Source of the DNA: Prorocentrum cordatum
Taxonomy: Eukaryota; Sar; Dinophyceae; Prorocentrales; Prorocentraceae
Reading direction: 5' to 3'
Assembly (NCBI GenBank): GCA_963575745.1
Contig: CAUYUJ010000336.1
Location: 64,001 to 128,000 of the forward strand
DNA length: 64,000 nucleotides
In this document: positions 32,074-40,728 of the stretch, piece after piece
Numbering within the stretch: position 1 is the first letter of the stretch
Layout of the letters: each line of letters opens with the position of its first letter
Translations under genes and position numbers: made by a program
The notes under the pieces: generated by a model
What the model was told of the DNA's origin: nothing
What the model saw: only the letters and a program-made list of their open reading frames with translations
The model's database searches: none

Positions 32074-35000
32074 CTGATGTAGTTTTTGAAGAAGTTCTTA
32101 TCGGAGGCAAAGGTCGGGGTCACAGGCGGACCTCTGGTAAGGGAAAAGGGCGGAGGGGTAACCCTAGGGACGCTTCTGGCAACACTATGAAGTGTCATAC
32201 ATGCGGTAGCACAGAGCATTTGCGCGATCATTGCCCGAAGGGGAAAGGAAAGGGATCCGTACATTTGGCTCAAAACTCTTTTATGGATGACATAGACTAC
32301 ATTGACTACGAGTTTTACGTCAATCCAGAAGCGGCTCCCGCCGCGGGCTCCTCCACGTACTACGTGATGGCCCGCTACGCTGATGCGACCGTAGCCCTGG
32401 AAGAGTACGCGGTGACCCTCTTCGACGAGTTCCACGGCTGGGACGAAGTCGACGAGGGCGCGTTCAACGCCTGGTTCGGTCTTCCAGCGGGGCCACCCGC
32501 CGACGACGAGATCTCCGAAGCTGAGACCGTCCCGGCGACCGAGGAGGAGCTCGCCGCCGCGCTGGCGCCGCAGGTGATCGGCATGCCGTTGCTGCCTGAT
32601 CTTTCGCGAGCCGGCTCGGAAGCGGGAGACGCTGACGACGAAATGCGGGGCCATCCCGCAGCTTATTCTGACTCTGAAGAGGCCGAAGAGGACTATGAGG
32701 ACAGGCTCCAAGAGCAGGTCGCAGAAGCGATCCAGCTCCTGAGTGCGCCAGCACAACAGCAGATGACCATGAACGACCTGCTGTCGCGCCCAGGGGCCGC
32801 AAGGCTGCGTCCATACCTGGATCCTGATATGTCGGCACCGCAGATGCTGACCGCACTCCAGGCCCTAGCGGGGCCACCCGCTGAAGCGGCGCCAGCTGCA
32901 GCAGCGGGGCTACCCGCTTGGTCGATGGACGAGTTCATGCAGGGCTGCGACCAGATGGACCTCAACGACCTCACTATGGAGCAGCTGACCGACATCGGGT
33001 ACTTCCAAAGCCCGCATCAGCACGTATTCACGGTCCAGGACAGCTCAGAGGACTCGGAGGACATGCGCAATGCAAAGAAGAACAGACGACCATCGCCACC
33101 TCGAGATCCAGAGCACCGTCATGAAGATGAAAGGCCCATGGAACGTGGCAGTGCGTCAGCGGGGCCAACCCGCAGGAGGAGCCGTTCAGCTCCACGACGC
33201 CCTACACATGATGCATCTGGCTACCCGTACAGCACGGAGCACTCCAGAGGTGTATCCGCTCAGTACGTGCCGGAGTGGTACATCAATTGGTACCCCGGCT
33301 ACCCGATGGACGTGATCCGCCACTGGTGGTCCAAGGAGCACTGCAAACGGGACGAATCTGGCATCATAATACGCACCAAAGGTGGCAAGACTAAAACGCC
33401 AGAGGCTTGGGACCGAAAGGCTAAGAAACAGGAGATCATCAACGATCGCAAGACATACAGGAAACAAGTATGTCAATGCGAGCCTTTCAAAGGTCACATG
33501 CGCGGCTGTCCAATGGACCGCCCCTCCAGGAGCCCTCATCACGGTGAGACCCCCTGGAACTGGTCTCATGGAGATGACGCTGGCACCGTCCACGATCCTA
33601 ACAAGAAGGTCCCTGGAGGAGGAAAGCGCATTACCGAAGCCGATCGCGTCCCTATGATCGAGGGGGTTGCTGACACTGTCAGGGAAAATTGGGAACAGCT
33701 TCCTAAAGACCATCGCCTCAAAGAATGGAACCGCCGATTCCATGAAGAGGCGGGGTCACCCGCAGACTCCAGCGGAGGTGCGGGGCCACCCGCGGGCGCG
33801 GCGCCAGCCGCTGGGTCCGCGGACGAAGAGTGGATGGCTGTTGCATCTGCTGCCGGATCCGCCGCCGGCACTGACCAGACCGAACTGAACGAAGAATGGG
33901 CGGCGGAAGACGGCTCAGAGAATCCATTCCCTGATGGATGCGCCTGCTGGTGCTACAGCTCCTCGGCACAGAAGTGGTTTTGCACGAGGGTACTTTACCG
34001 CCACGAAAATGGCAAGTACAAGCTGGCCATAAAAGGTAGTGCCAACATCGACCAGATGAGGCAGGTCATCCATGATCATGGCCAGCCAGAAGGCCCTCCT
34101 AAAGACCCTCCTGGTCCACCACCAGAGGACGACGAAGACATCGAACCACCTCCAGGACCTGTGGTCGACTCCTCGCCTCCACCTTCTCCTGAGAAGAGGT
34201 CTCCTTCCAAGAGCCCCGAAGGTTCACAGGGGCGTGCGAAGGCCAGAGGGATCGCCAAGAAGGACGACCCTGAGCCGGGAGAGCCTACCGGCCCGTCCGT
34301 GACGGAGAGGAGGAAGGCTTTTGCTGGACCATCAGCCCCGATGCCACCGGCTGCCCAAGGCGACGTCAAGGACGAAGATCGCGACCAGCCTAAGGCAGCC
34401 TTCCGAGGTGGCTGGACTCCAACTCTGCATCAGCCGCGCCTTGCACCACGACCAGGCTCGGCACGAATGAAAGCGCAACCGAAGCCCGAGGCTGGGTTGA
34501 GGTCGGTGCGGGCAGAGGCAGCCGCCAAAGGTAAGGAGGACAAGGGCTCTGCGGGGCCACCCGCTGAAGCGGCGCCAACTGCAGCAGCGGGGGCACCCGC
34601 AGAAGGCACTCCCTCAGAAGAAGAACGCCGCAAAGCCCTCAAAGAAATTGACAACCGACAGAAACTAGCCGACGATGCGCTGGCTGACCAAGGTCACCCG
34701 CACCCTGGTGCGGGGTCATCCGCTGGAGCTGCCTCGGCAGCCGCAGCGGCGCCAGCTGCAGCAGCGGGGCCACCCGCACGTCGGCAACCAGCGTCGTCTG
34801 TTCTCAAGAACATCCCTCTGGGAGCCATTGAATATTGGCAAGGCATTGAAGGCAAAGGCCCGAAACGCACCATAAACCCACGAGTCACTCGAGATGATAC
34901 AGATCGATACGCGGTCATCGATTGCCCCGATCGTCGTAACTTCGAGTGCCGTAACGAATGGGAACGTGAACAACAAGTCGTGGGCAATATGTTGCGGGAC

Positions 35001-38000
35001 AGGCCGCCATTGCGCGTCGCGCAGCACAAGGCAGAGCTCATGAATGTCATGAAGAGGTTCAACACAGATCCGACTCTGCCGCGCGATTGGCAAATGGCCA
35101 AGGTGTCAATATGGTTCTCTACAGCCCTACGCCATGGTCCGTATTGGAAAGATGGATTCAGCCGATACTTCGAAAAGATTGACACTTTCGATCCATACGA
35201 TGGCTGGGTTGTTGTTGACGACTTGCTGGCAAATTGGACTGGTGACAATCAGTGGAAAGGCTACCAGGACATGCACGATGTGCTTATCAAGGGCAACCCT
35301 CACAGCTCATACGTGTATTGGGTGTTGCTGAACTGCTGCGAGATGATCGACAACCATGGCATGCAGAAGGGCAGGCTCCAGATGAAATGCGTCGAGGATA
35401 GCATGACGCTACCTCCCAGATTCCGACCAAAGGCACACAGGCCACAATATTTCATCAGAGCCACGAACGGCCATAGCAGCCCAGGCATCCACTGCCCAGA
35501 GTCGCTCTATAAGCCCATCACGACATGGATGAAGGAACCAGATGACCCAGTATACTTTATCCACGGGACACAGTGGGAGCATGTTAAGGGCATCCTTGAG
35601 AATGGCCTTTCATGCCTCACACAGGACAACCCTAAGGGGCAGGGGGGGCGCCAGTTCGTTCACGGCTGCCCCTACCTCCCGGGTGACCCGAGGATTCAGT
35701 CGGGCATCCGTCCTGACTCTGAGGTGCTCATCTTCTGCAGCATCAGCAAGATGTTGTCCAGCGGCTTCTCTTTATGGAGGTCAGCGAATGACATCGTCAT
35801 GACACGGGGCCACAATGGCCGCATACCGCCCGATCATATCTTTCAGATTGTGAGCATTGCAAAATATCGGGTCGGTGAAGCCTGGTGCAATCCGCTGGCT
35901 TACGACAAATCGCGGAAGCGGGGCCAACCCGCGGACAGGATTTGCTCCGAGGACTACTTGCCACTTAAAATGTGCAACAGAGTTCTGGGTGTGATGGACG
36001 AGCACGCCATGTACCTAAAGGGCTGGACTAAGACGGGCGGTCGCCCATTCAACCTGACCATGACCGAGCAAGACGTTGCTCCACGACCGTACCTCACACA
36101 GACAGTCCTCATGATAAACGCCCAGGAAGACGAGGTCATGCCTGAGGCGGGGCCACCCGCAGGAGCGGGGACACCCGCGGCAGACACCTCGGATGGTTCA
36201 TGGCAGCAAGTGGTCACGCCAGTAGCCGCAGTAGCATCTCCTTGGAGGCCGGACCAGCAGACATGGGTCCAGGCCCTCAACAGCTACCTGTCACCAGCCG
36301 ACGTTTCTGGACTGACCGATCAGCTATACCGTGCTGACCCGTGGGCAGTGCAGGCAGGTATCCAAGACGCACAGCAGAGGAACCTGCGCACTCCTGCGGG
36401 GCCACCAGGCGCCCTAGGACCACAGCCACAACGCCCTCCGCAGCAGGCTGGAGGTGCGAGGTTTGTCCCTATGGGCGGCTCCGATGGTGGCTCGCCGTTC
36501 CGGACTCCGCCGTCTGAAACGAGCGAGAACAGCTTGTGGCAAAGACTCCAGGCGATTCGCGGAAATCCAGCACTCGCGGCAGCACTCCAAGCAACCACTC
36601 CCTTTGGCACTCCGAGGGGTAGTGAAGGAGGAGCGGCTGCGGGGTCACCCGCTGGGCGAACGCCTGCGGAGCCACCCGCTCAAGCGGGGTCACCCGCTGA
36701 CGGACAGCAAGGTTCAGACTACGAACGTCGGGCAGCTAACTTAAGAGCACAGGCTACTTTTCTGCAACAACAAGCTGAAAGAGTGCCCAGCCTGTTGCGG
36801 AACCGCAACATAGACGTCACAAGCCATGGCGACTTCCGACCTCTCTGGAGTTGGACTTCTGAAGATGCTCCAAACGCTGATCCCACGAATCCATATCGAC
36901 AGGTGTTTATTCCAGGAATAGCATCACACCCGATATACGGATGGGACAATCACGGTCCAGCAGAGGCGCCGGCCATGGACGCGCCGATGTACCCTGAGTA
37001 CTACGCGCAGATAAATGACACTCCTATGATTGCGGGGCCACCTGCGAACGAATACACTCGGAACTTAGCTAATGAGATGTTTCGTTTGCAGTTTACACGA
37101 GCGGTCGATGCGCAGTCTATGCCACACTACGCCTACATGCCCACGCCGACGGACCCCGAGACCATAGTCCAGCCAGCTGGTCTCGCGGTGCCAGCCGCTA
37201 TGGGCAGCATGCCAGACTACATCCGCGACGTGCACAACACGCAGCAAGCGATACTGGCATCCAGGCAGCAGGCTCGTGACAACACTAGGCTGCGCCAACA
37301 ACGCGCGATCCAGAGAAGGATTGAGCGCGAGGCCCAAGCGGGGCCACCCGCGGAAGCGGGGCCACCTGCTGAACGGCCAGAAAGGCGGCCGCCACCGACG
37401 CCATATCGGGAGGGCGAAACCACGTTCGAGCGCCAAGCTCGGACTCGCCCTGACTTGCCTGCTCCAGTCATCTCAGACTACAACTTCACTCAGTGCCCAA
37501 TCTGCATGGACAACTACGAGATGGGCACTACAGTGTGGAGACTGGCGTGCGGGCACTTCTTCCACGACATATGCTGGGACCGTGTTGCACAGCAGCATGT
37601 CCGCAATCAGCGGCCAGGTGCGCCGAATGAGGCCCCCTGTGCCGTATGCCGTGGACCGGGCATAGTGATAGCACACTTCCCGTATGCTGGACAGCGCGAT
37701 GCGGAGTCGGACCAAGCGCGCCAGCAGGAGAGGTACGTTGCAGATGCCCGCGAGATGCGTCGGTTACGCGAAGCAGTGGAGGCACTGGAGGCTCGAGCCG
37801 CACGATCGGCGGAGCCATCCGCGCGTGCCCCAGCTGCACAGGCATACCCCTGGCCAGCGCCAGAACAAGGCATTCAGATGCCGGTCTTGCCCACGCTCCG
37901 AGCGCAAGAGCCCCCAGCTGCGGGGCCACCCGCTGAAGCGGCTCCCGCCGCTCAAGCGGGGCCACCCGCTAACGGACCTCCAAACCCAGGTTTCTTGAGG

Positions 38001-39731
38001 AACATGGAGGCTAACATCAGGCGGAGTGGCAGGAGCGGAGGCGGGATTCGGAGGCCAACTGGATCGACCAGGACCTCTCGAGTGGCAAGCCCGGTCAGCG
38101 CCAGAAGCCGGGCAAGCGCTGAGAGCGCAGAGGCAGCCCAGTTCCATTCCACATTCATGATCGACACAGAGGGGCTGACCTACGTGCGTGACGATACTGA
38201 CACGCTGCCACCAAGAGGCGAATGGATGTCCACGCTATCTGCAAACTATTGGGTCCTCCAGCAGGAACCGATTACTGTGGAGGAGCGCCGCCAGTACGAG
38301 CAGATGTGGTGCACCGAGCTGACCATGACTCAATGGGTTCTTGAACAGCGCCTGTTGAGGGGTACACTCGGATCGCAGATCACGTACCACACCAACGACC
38401 ACACTGGCGTACAGGTCGCTCTTGCAGCGCGCAATGGGACATTCTTTCCTGATGAAGATGGTATGCCCTGTATCTCGTTCATGCTGGACATTGGTTCTAA
38501 TGTGAACATCATTGGATCCAACACGGCGCGGACCTTCCAGGAGATAATGGCCAGGTTCAACTACCGACCTGCCATCTGCACCCTGAGCAAGACCCTCTAC
38601 ATCAATGGTGTTGGGGAGGGCGCTGCGATATGTCGGAAGATGGGCAACTTCAAGATCGGGGTACAGTACGCCAACGAGGCGAGCCCCCGCATTGAGGAGT
38701 ATGCCTCCAACATCGCAGAAGGCTCGGGCGCCAATCTCCCGGCTATCTGGGGCCTAGGGGCCATGGAGGCACGTGATACGATCATCGTGTTGAAGCCGGG
38801 CTACCAGAAGGTCATCTTCCCCAGCGGCGACTACACCCTGAAGCTGGGAAGAGGCGCCAAGGTCCTGAAGGCGAAGAAGACTCCCTCGGGACATCTCGCG
38901 ATTCCCTGCGGGCTGTACGATGGGGCCAAGAGCCACACGGTCACGAACACCTTCACGATCCGCAGCAGTCGAGATGGCTACACCGAGACGGAGAACGAAG
39001 AGGACCCCGCCAGTGCGGGTCCACCCGCTGCGGCGGGGCCACCCGCTGACGCGTCAGCGGGGCCACCCGCGACGGGACAGTTCGCCAATCCGAATAGGCA
39101 CGAGGACTTCGTTCGTACATCTACCAACAGCTGGACATCGACCTTCACGACCGATACGTACATCGTCGAGCCGTATATCGACAAGCAGCTCCTGGAGGAC
39201 ACGACCCGTTTGATCGTGAACAGGACGCTGAACAGCTGGTGGGAGGGCCGACAGTGTCCCGAAGGGACTTGGCACCCACCTCCTGAGAACGCGGCGATGA
39301 TACGGCCACACATGAAGGCCGCCCTGAAGTCCAAGATCTTCTGGGCAGTCCAGGAGGCGGTGAGCAAATGGACGCCTGAGGAGTTTACCCCTCTGCATCC
39401 AGCGGGGCCACCCGCGTCACCGCCACCGCCACCAAGCTACACGGGCGGAGGTTCGTCGGACTCTGCGGGGCCAACCCGCCTGCTGTCGTCTGAGGACGTC
39501 CGCGGGATGACGAACCGCGAGCTGATGGACACTCTCGAAGCCATCACCCAGCGAGGTGAGAGAGCGGAGATCGTGGGTCACGCTACGGATCGGACGGAAT
39601 ACTTTGACATCTCTGAGAACAACCCGCCGAGTCTGTCTGCGAGCGTGGCCACACCAGCGACTCCTGCGGAGCCATCCGCGAACAGCACGCCTCCGAGTCA
39701 AGCGGCAACTTGGTCTCACGACAGCCGCTGA
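31929..39731 (+). CDS. Polyprotein segment 1: CCHC, Tpt1/KptA, RING-H2, retropepsin
   Basis: The 2600-codon frame has no ATG at its left edge and overlaps gag, so it is expected to be reached from gag. In order: a Gly/Lys/Arg-rich region; a CCHC knuckle (32193-32234); acidic and Ala/Gly/Pro linkers; a Tpt1/KptA-like fold (about 35085-35900); Gln/Pro-rich linkers; a RING-H2 finger (37494-37649); a retropepsin-like D-I-G-S motif (38487-38498); and a C-terminal helical segment. It ends with TGA 39729-39731, after which the same frame is open for 975 more bases. Linkers are packed with A-G-P-P-A-like repeats, which are the translation of the small DNA hairpins. In residue numbers from the first codon, Tpt1 is about 1053-1325 and RING 1856-1907. 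The extra length relative to other copia Gag-Pol proteins is the most unusual property. Confidence 0.85.
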   Translation: MEAHYEETGQKSETCSTPRFQTLWKGSWQRGRRRRMHGRGITAFLTSLTDVVFEEVLIGGKGRGHRRTSGKGKGRRGNPRDASGNTMKCHTCGSTEHLRDHCPKGKGKGSVHLAQNSFMDDIDYIDYEFYVNPEAAPAAGSSTYYVMARYADATVALEEYAVTLFDEFHGWDEVDEGAFNAWFGLPAGPPADDEISEAETVPATEEELAAALAPQVIGMPLLPDLSRAGSEAGDADDEMRGHPAAYSDSEEAEEDYEDRLQEQVAEAIQLLSAPAQQQMTMNDLLSRPGAARLRPYLDPDMSAPQMLTALQALAGPPAEAAPAAAAGLPAWSMDEFMQGCDQMDLNDLTMEQLTDIGYFQSPHQHVFTVQDSSEDSEDMRNAKKNRRPSPPRDPEHRHEDERPMERGSASAGPTRRRSRSAPRRPTHDASGYPYSTEHSRGVSAQYVPEWYINWYPGYPMDVIRHWWSKEHCKRDESGIIIRTKGGKTKTPEAWDRKAKKQEIINDRKTYRKQVCQCEPFKGHMRGCPMDRPSRSPHHGETPWNWSHGDDAGTVHDPNKKVPGGGKRITEADRVPMIEGVADTVRENWEQLPKDHRLKEWNRRFHEEAGSPADSSGGAGPPAGAAPAAGSADEEWMAVASAAGSAAGTDQTELNEEWAAEDGSENPFPDGCACWCYSSSAQKWFCTRVLYRHENGKYKLAIKGSANIDQMRQVIHDHGQPEGPPKDPPGPPPEDDEDIEPPPGPVVDSSPPPSPEKRSPSKSPEGSQGRAKARGIAKKDDPEPGEPTGPSVTERRKAFAGPSAPMPPAAQGDVKDEDRDQPKAAFRGGWTPTLHQPRLAPRPGSARMKAQPKPEAGLRSVRAEAAAKGKEDKGSAGPPAEAAPTAAAGAPAEGTPSEEERRKALKEIDNRQKLADDALADQGHPHPGAGSSAGAASAAAAAPAAAAGPPARRQPASSVLKNIPLGAIEYWQGIEGKGPKRTINPRVTRDDTDRYAVIDCPDRRNFECRNEWEREQQVVGNMLRDRPPLRVAQHKAELMNVMKRFNTDPTLPRDWQMAKVSIWFSTALRHGPYWKDGFSRYFEKIDTFDPYDGWVVVDDLLANWTGDNQWKGYQDMHDVLIKGNPHSSYVYWVLLNCCEMIDNHGMQKGRLQMKCVEDSMTLPPRFRPKAHRPQYFIRATNGHSSPGIHCPESLYKPITTWMKEPDDPVYFIHGTQWEHVKGILENGLSCLTQDNPKGQGGRQFVHGCPYLPGDPRIQSGIRPDSEVLIFCSISKMLSSGFSLWRSANDIVMTRGHNGRIPPDHIFQIVSIAKYRVGEAWCNPLAYDKSRKRGQPADRICSEDYLPLKMCNRVLGVMDEHAMYLKGWTKTGGRPFNLTMTEQDVAPRPYLTQTVLMINAQEDEVMPEAGPPAGAGTPAADTSDGSWQQVVTPVAAVASPWRPDQQTWVQALNSYLSPADVSGLTDQLYRADPWAVQAGIQDAQQRNLRTPAGPPGALGPQPQRPPQQAGGARFVPMGGSDGGSPFRTPPSETSENSLWQRLQAIRGNPALAAALQATTPFGTPRGSEGGAAAGSPAGRTPAEPPAQAGSPADGQQGSDYERRAANLRAQATFLQQQAERVPSLLRNRNIDVTSHGDFRPLWSWTSEDAPNADPTNPYRQVFIPGIASHPIYGWDNHGPAEAPAMDAPMYPEYYAQINDTPMIAGPPANEYTRNLANEMFRLQFTRAVDAQSMPHYAYMPTPTDPETIVQPAGLAVPAAMGSMPDYIRDVHNTQQAILASRQQARDNTRLRQQRAIQRRIEREAQAGPPAEAGPPAERPERRPPPTPYREGETTFERQARTRPDLPAPVISDYNFTQCPICMDNYEMGTTVWRLACGHFFHDICWDRVAQQHVRNQRPGAPNEAPCAVCRGPGIVIAHFPYAGQRDAESDQARQQERYVADAREMRRLREAVEALEARAARSAEPSARAPAAQAYPWPAPEQGIQMPVLPTLRAQEPPAAGPPAEAAPAAQAGPPANGPPNPGFLRNMEANIRRSGRSGGGIRRPTGSTRTSRVASPVSARSRASAESAEAAQFHSTFMIDTEGLTYVRDDTDTLPPRGEWMSTLSANYWVLQQEPITVEERRQYEQMWCTELTMTQWVLEQRLLRGTLGSQITYHTNDHTGVQVALAARNGTFFPDEDGMPCISFMLDIGSNVNIIGSNTARTFQEIMARFNYRPAICTLSKTLYINGVGEGAAICRKMGNFKIGVQYANEASPRIEEYASNIAEGSGANLPAIWGLGAMEARDTIIVLKPGYQKVIFPSGDYTLKLGRGAKVLKAKKTPSGHLAIPCGLYDGAKSHTVTNTFTIRSSRDGYTETENEEDPASAGPPAAAGPPADASAGPPATGQFANPNRHEDFVRTSTNSWTSTFTTDTYIVEPYIDKQLLEDTTRLIVNRTLNSWWEGRQCPEGTWHPPPENAAMIRPHMKAALKSKIFWAVQEAVSKWTPEEFTPLHPAGPPASPPPPPSYTGGGSSDSAGPTRLLSSEDVRGMTNRELMDTLEAITQRGERAEIVGHATDRTEYFDISENNPPSLSASVATPATPAEPSANSTPPSQAATWSHDSR
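32001..32007 (+). promoter_or_regulatory. Candidate -1 slippery heptamer AAAGGGT
   Basis: In the gag phase this reads A-AAG-GGT (X-XXY-YYZ) and sits inside the 31929-32073 overlap. The next frame is -1 relative to gag. Y = G is uncommon for eukaryotic slippage and no clear downstream pseudoknot was identified by eye. A simple indel is at least as likely. Confidence 0.2.
32193..32234 (+). other. CCHC zinc knuckle
   Basis: The translation has the exact spacing C-x2-C-x4-H-x4-C (C-H-T-C-G-S-T-E-H-L-R-D-H-C), the retroviral nucleocapsid knuckle, set in a Lys/Gly-rich context. Expected role: binding of element RNA. Confidence 0.95.
35085..35900 (+). other. Tpt1/KptA-type RNA 2'-phosphotransferase domain
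   Basis: All signature blocks of the family are present in order. L-R-H-G lies at 35127-35138 (Arg 35130, His 35133), preceded by a helix and followed by D-G-W-V-V-V-D-D-L-L. I-R-A-T-N-G-H-S lies at 35454-35477 (Arg 35457). F-I-H-G-T lies near 35556-35570 (His 35562). G-G-R-Q-F-V-H lies near 35643-35663 (Arg 35649), then S-G-I-R at 35700-35711, W-R-S-A-N-D-I-V-M-T-R-G and G-R-I-P-P-D. The Arg-His-Arg-Arg tetrad needed for catalysis in Tpt1 is therefore intact. Known activity: transfer of an internal RNA 2'-phosphate to NAD+, normally the last step of tRNA splicing in fungi. No stop or frameshift interrupts the domain, and none of the element's hairpins falls inside it. Its role in a retrotransposon is unknown. 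Confidence 0.88.
37494..37649 (+). other. RING-H2 zinc finger
   Basis: The translation has C-P-I-C, then C-G-H-F-F-H-D-I-C-W, then C-A-V-C. This gives the complete C3H2C3 ligand order (C-x2-C, C-x-H-x2-H-x2-C, C-x2-C). RING-H2 domains usually act as E3 ubiquitin ligases by recruiting an E2 enzyme. The conserved hydrophobic after the first pair and Trp after the middle Cys fit an E2-binding surface. Its neighbours are Gln/Pro/Ala linkers and, 800 bp downstream, the protease motif. Confidence 0.9.
38430..38960 (+). other. Retropepsin-like aspartic protease
   Basis: F-M-L-D-I-G-S-N-V-N-I-I-G has its catalytic-type Asp at 38487, corresponding to the D-T/S-G-A/S motif of retroviral proteases. An I-W-G-L-G-A-M-E stretch near 38744-38767 fits the later flap/ALLG-like strand. 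The middle residue of the triad is Ile instead of Thr or Ser, which is unusual and could lower activity. A protease is expected at this place in the polyprotein, where it would process Gag-Pol. Confidence 0.65.
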
Positions 39732-39763
39732 CGGGGGCAGGCGGGCGCGCCGGCGGCGCTCGC
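39729..39763 (+). promoter_or_regulatory. UGA-CGG with downstream stem-loop
   Basis: TGA at 39729-39731 is followed by CGG. After a 9-base spacer, GCGGGCGC (39741-39748) can pair with GCGCTCGC (39756-39763) across a 7-base loop, giving eight pairs including one G-U. UGA-CGG or UGA-CUA plus a stem-loop about 8 bases downstream is a known type of viral readthrough signal. The frame downstream is open and meaningful. Plain decay of a CGA codon to TGA is the alternative. Confidence 0.4.
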
Positions 39764-40709
39764 TTGCGAAGAGAAGCCGAATACCGGCCTCCTCGCTACA
39801 TACGTTGGCCGCGCTGAGGCCCGAGAGGAAAAATATCATTCAAAATGTCTCGTCATCGAAGATATTCGCACAGCTTGCGCTGAACTCCGAACCCGTGGCT
39901 ATATATGTGACCGGATTACCCATAATGAGGTAATGACTTCAACTGGAACACAGTATTTGGGAAACTTGTTGGCAGGAGACTATAATATGTTGTGGGTGGC
40001 CACACCCTCTGATTGGTACGTTCGTACTCCAGGAAAGAGGGCGGGACCCCACTATCAACGTATACAAAATCTCCTGATCAAAGCGCGTGCTCTGAGAATG
40101 CAGATTGTCATCCTGGGGCCACCCGGGTATTTCTGGAAACAGGGTCCGATCAAAGATGTTATCGAAGATTTGAAGCTGAGCATCATACGAATGAGACTTT
40201 GTCATTTCGGTATCAAGTTTGATCGCTCCAGTAAATATCCCAGTGGTTCTTATATACAAGTTGCTACATCTTGTCCTCATATACCGCTAAACTTATGGAG
40301 ATGTACTTGTGGCTCACACAAAGAACATGATTTGGATTGGTATGGCCAAGATCAGCAACGTGCCGAGTTCCGGCATAAAACCTTGGCTATCATCACTGCA
40401 CGCTTCCTTGATCAACTCAATAAAGCCAACATGATTAGGAATGAGCGGAGTGCGGTACACCTCAGTGCGTGTACGCGCGTTGACAAAAAGGTAAGACACT
40501 ACGTTCAATGTCCACAAAAGGGCCCTCAATGGGACCATGTTGTTCGTAGAGTCACGACCGACCTGGACACGAATAAGATCGTTCAAGATATCAAAATCCA
40601 GGATCAGCCGACTGGGTACAATTATGTAGGATGTACTCGGTCTGGGAGCCTCCGGCTCCAGTCCTTCACGGCGACGGTGAGTCGCGAAGGCCACGCCCAA
40701 AGCGTGTGA
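39732..40709 (+). CDS. Polyprotein segment 2: first Rossmann/methyltransferase-like segment
   Basis: This is the same frame as segment 1, open from the TGA at 39729 to the TGA at 40707. The first ATG is 39933, but sensible sequence starts before it (L-L-A-T-Y-V-G-R-A-E near 39790), so readthrough or a mutated codon is more likely than a separate gene. G-D-Y-N-M-L-W-V-A-T-P near 39978 and V-I-L-G-P-P-G-Y-F-W near 40108-40134 resemble a strand-loop region of a Rossmann fold. The first could be compared with the D-V-L-x-x-x-P-P block (motif IV) of C5-cytosine methyltransferases, but the catalytic Cys is absent. A C-T-C-G and H-K-E-H block follows near 40303-40330. I associate this segment with dinoflagellate retroelement polyproteins. 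An enzymatic function is not established. Confidence 0.6.
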   Translation, partial: RGQAGAPAALACEEKPNTGLLATYVGRAEAREEKYHSKCLVIEDIRTACAELRTRGYICDRITHNEVMTSTGTQYLGNLLAGDYNMLWVATPSDWYVRTPGKRAGPHYQRIQNLLIKARALRMQIVILGPPGYFWKQGPIKDVIEDLKLSIIRMRLCHFGIKFDRSSKYPSGSYIQVATSCPHIPLNLWRCTCGSHKEHDLDWYGQDQQRAEFRHKTLAIITARFLDQLNKANMIRNERSAVHLSACTRVDKKVRHYVQCPQKGPQWDHVVRRVTTDLDTNKIVQDIKIQDQPTGYNYVGCTRSGSLRLQSFTATVSREGHAQSV

Positions 40710-40728
40710 CGATCGTCGATGACGATCG
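40707..40728 (+). promoter_or_regulatory. UGA-CGA with immediate 8-bp stem-loop
   Basis: TGA at 40707-40709 is followed directly by CGATCGTC (40710-40717), loop GAT, and GACGATCG (40721-40728), a perfect 8-bp hairpin. The frame is open again for 4.3 kb. This may be a second readthrough signal, or decay of a CGA codon beside a chance palindrome. The hairpin overlaps the ATG at 40719. Confidence 0.35.

Noticed and set aside
39933-40709. An independent gene starting at ATG 39933
   Set aside because: The same phase is open and family-like from 39732 through this ATG, so it reads as part of the polyprotein rather than a separate gene.
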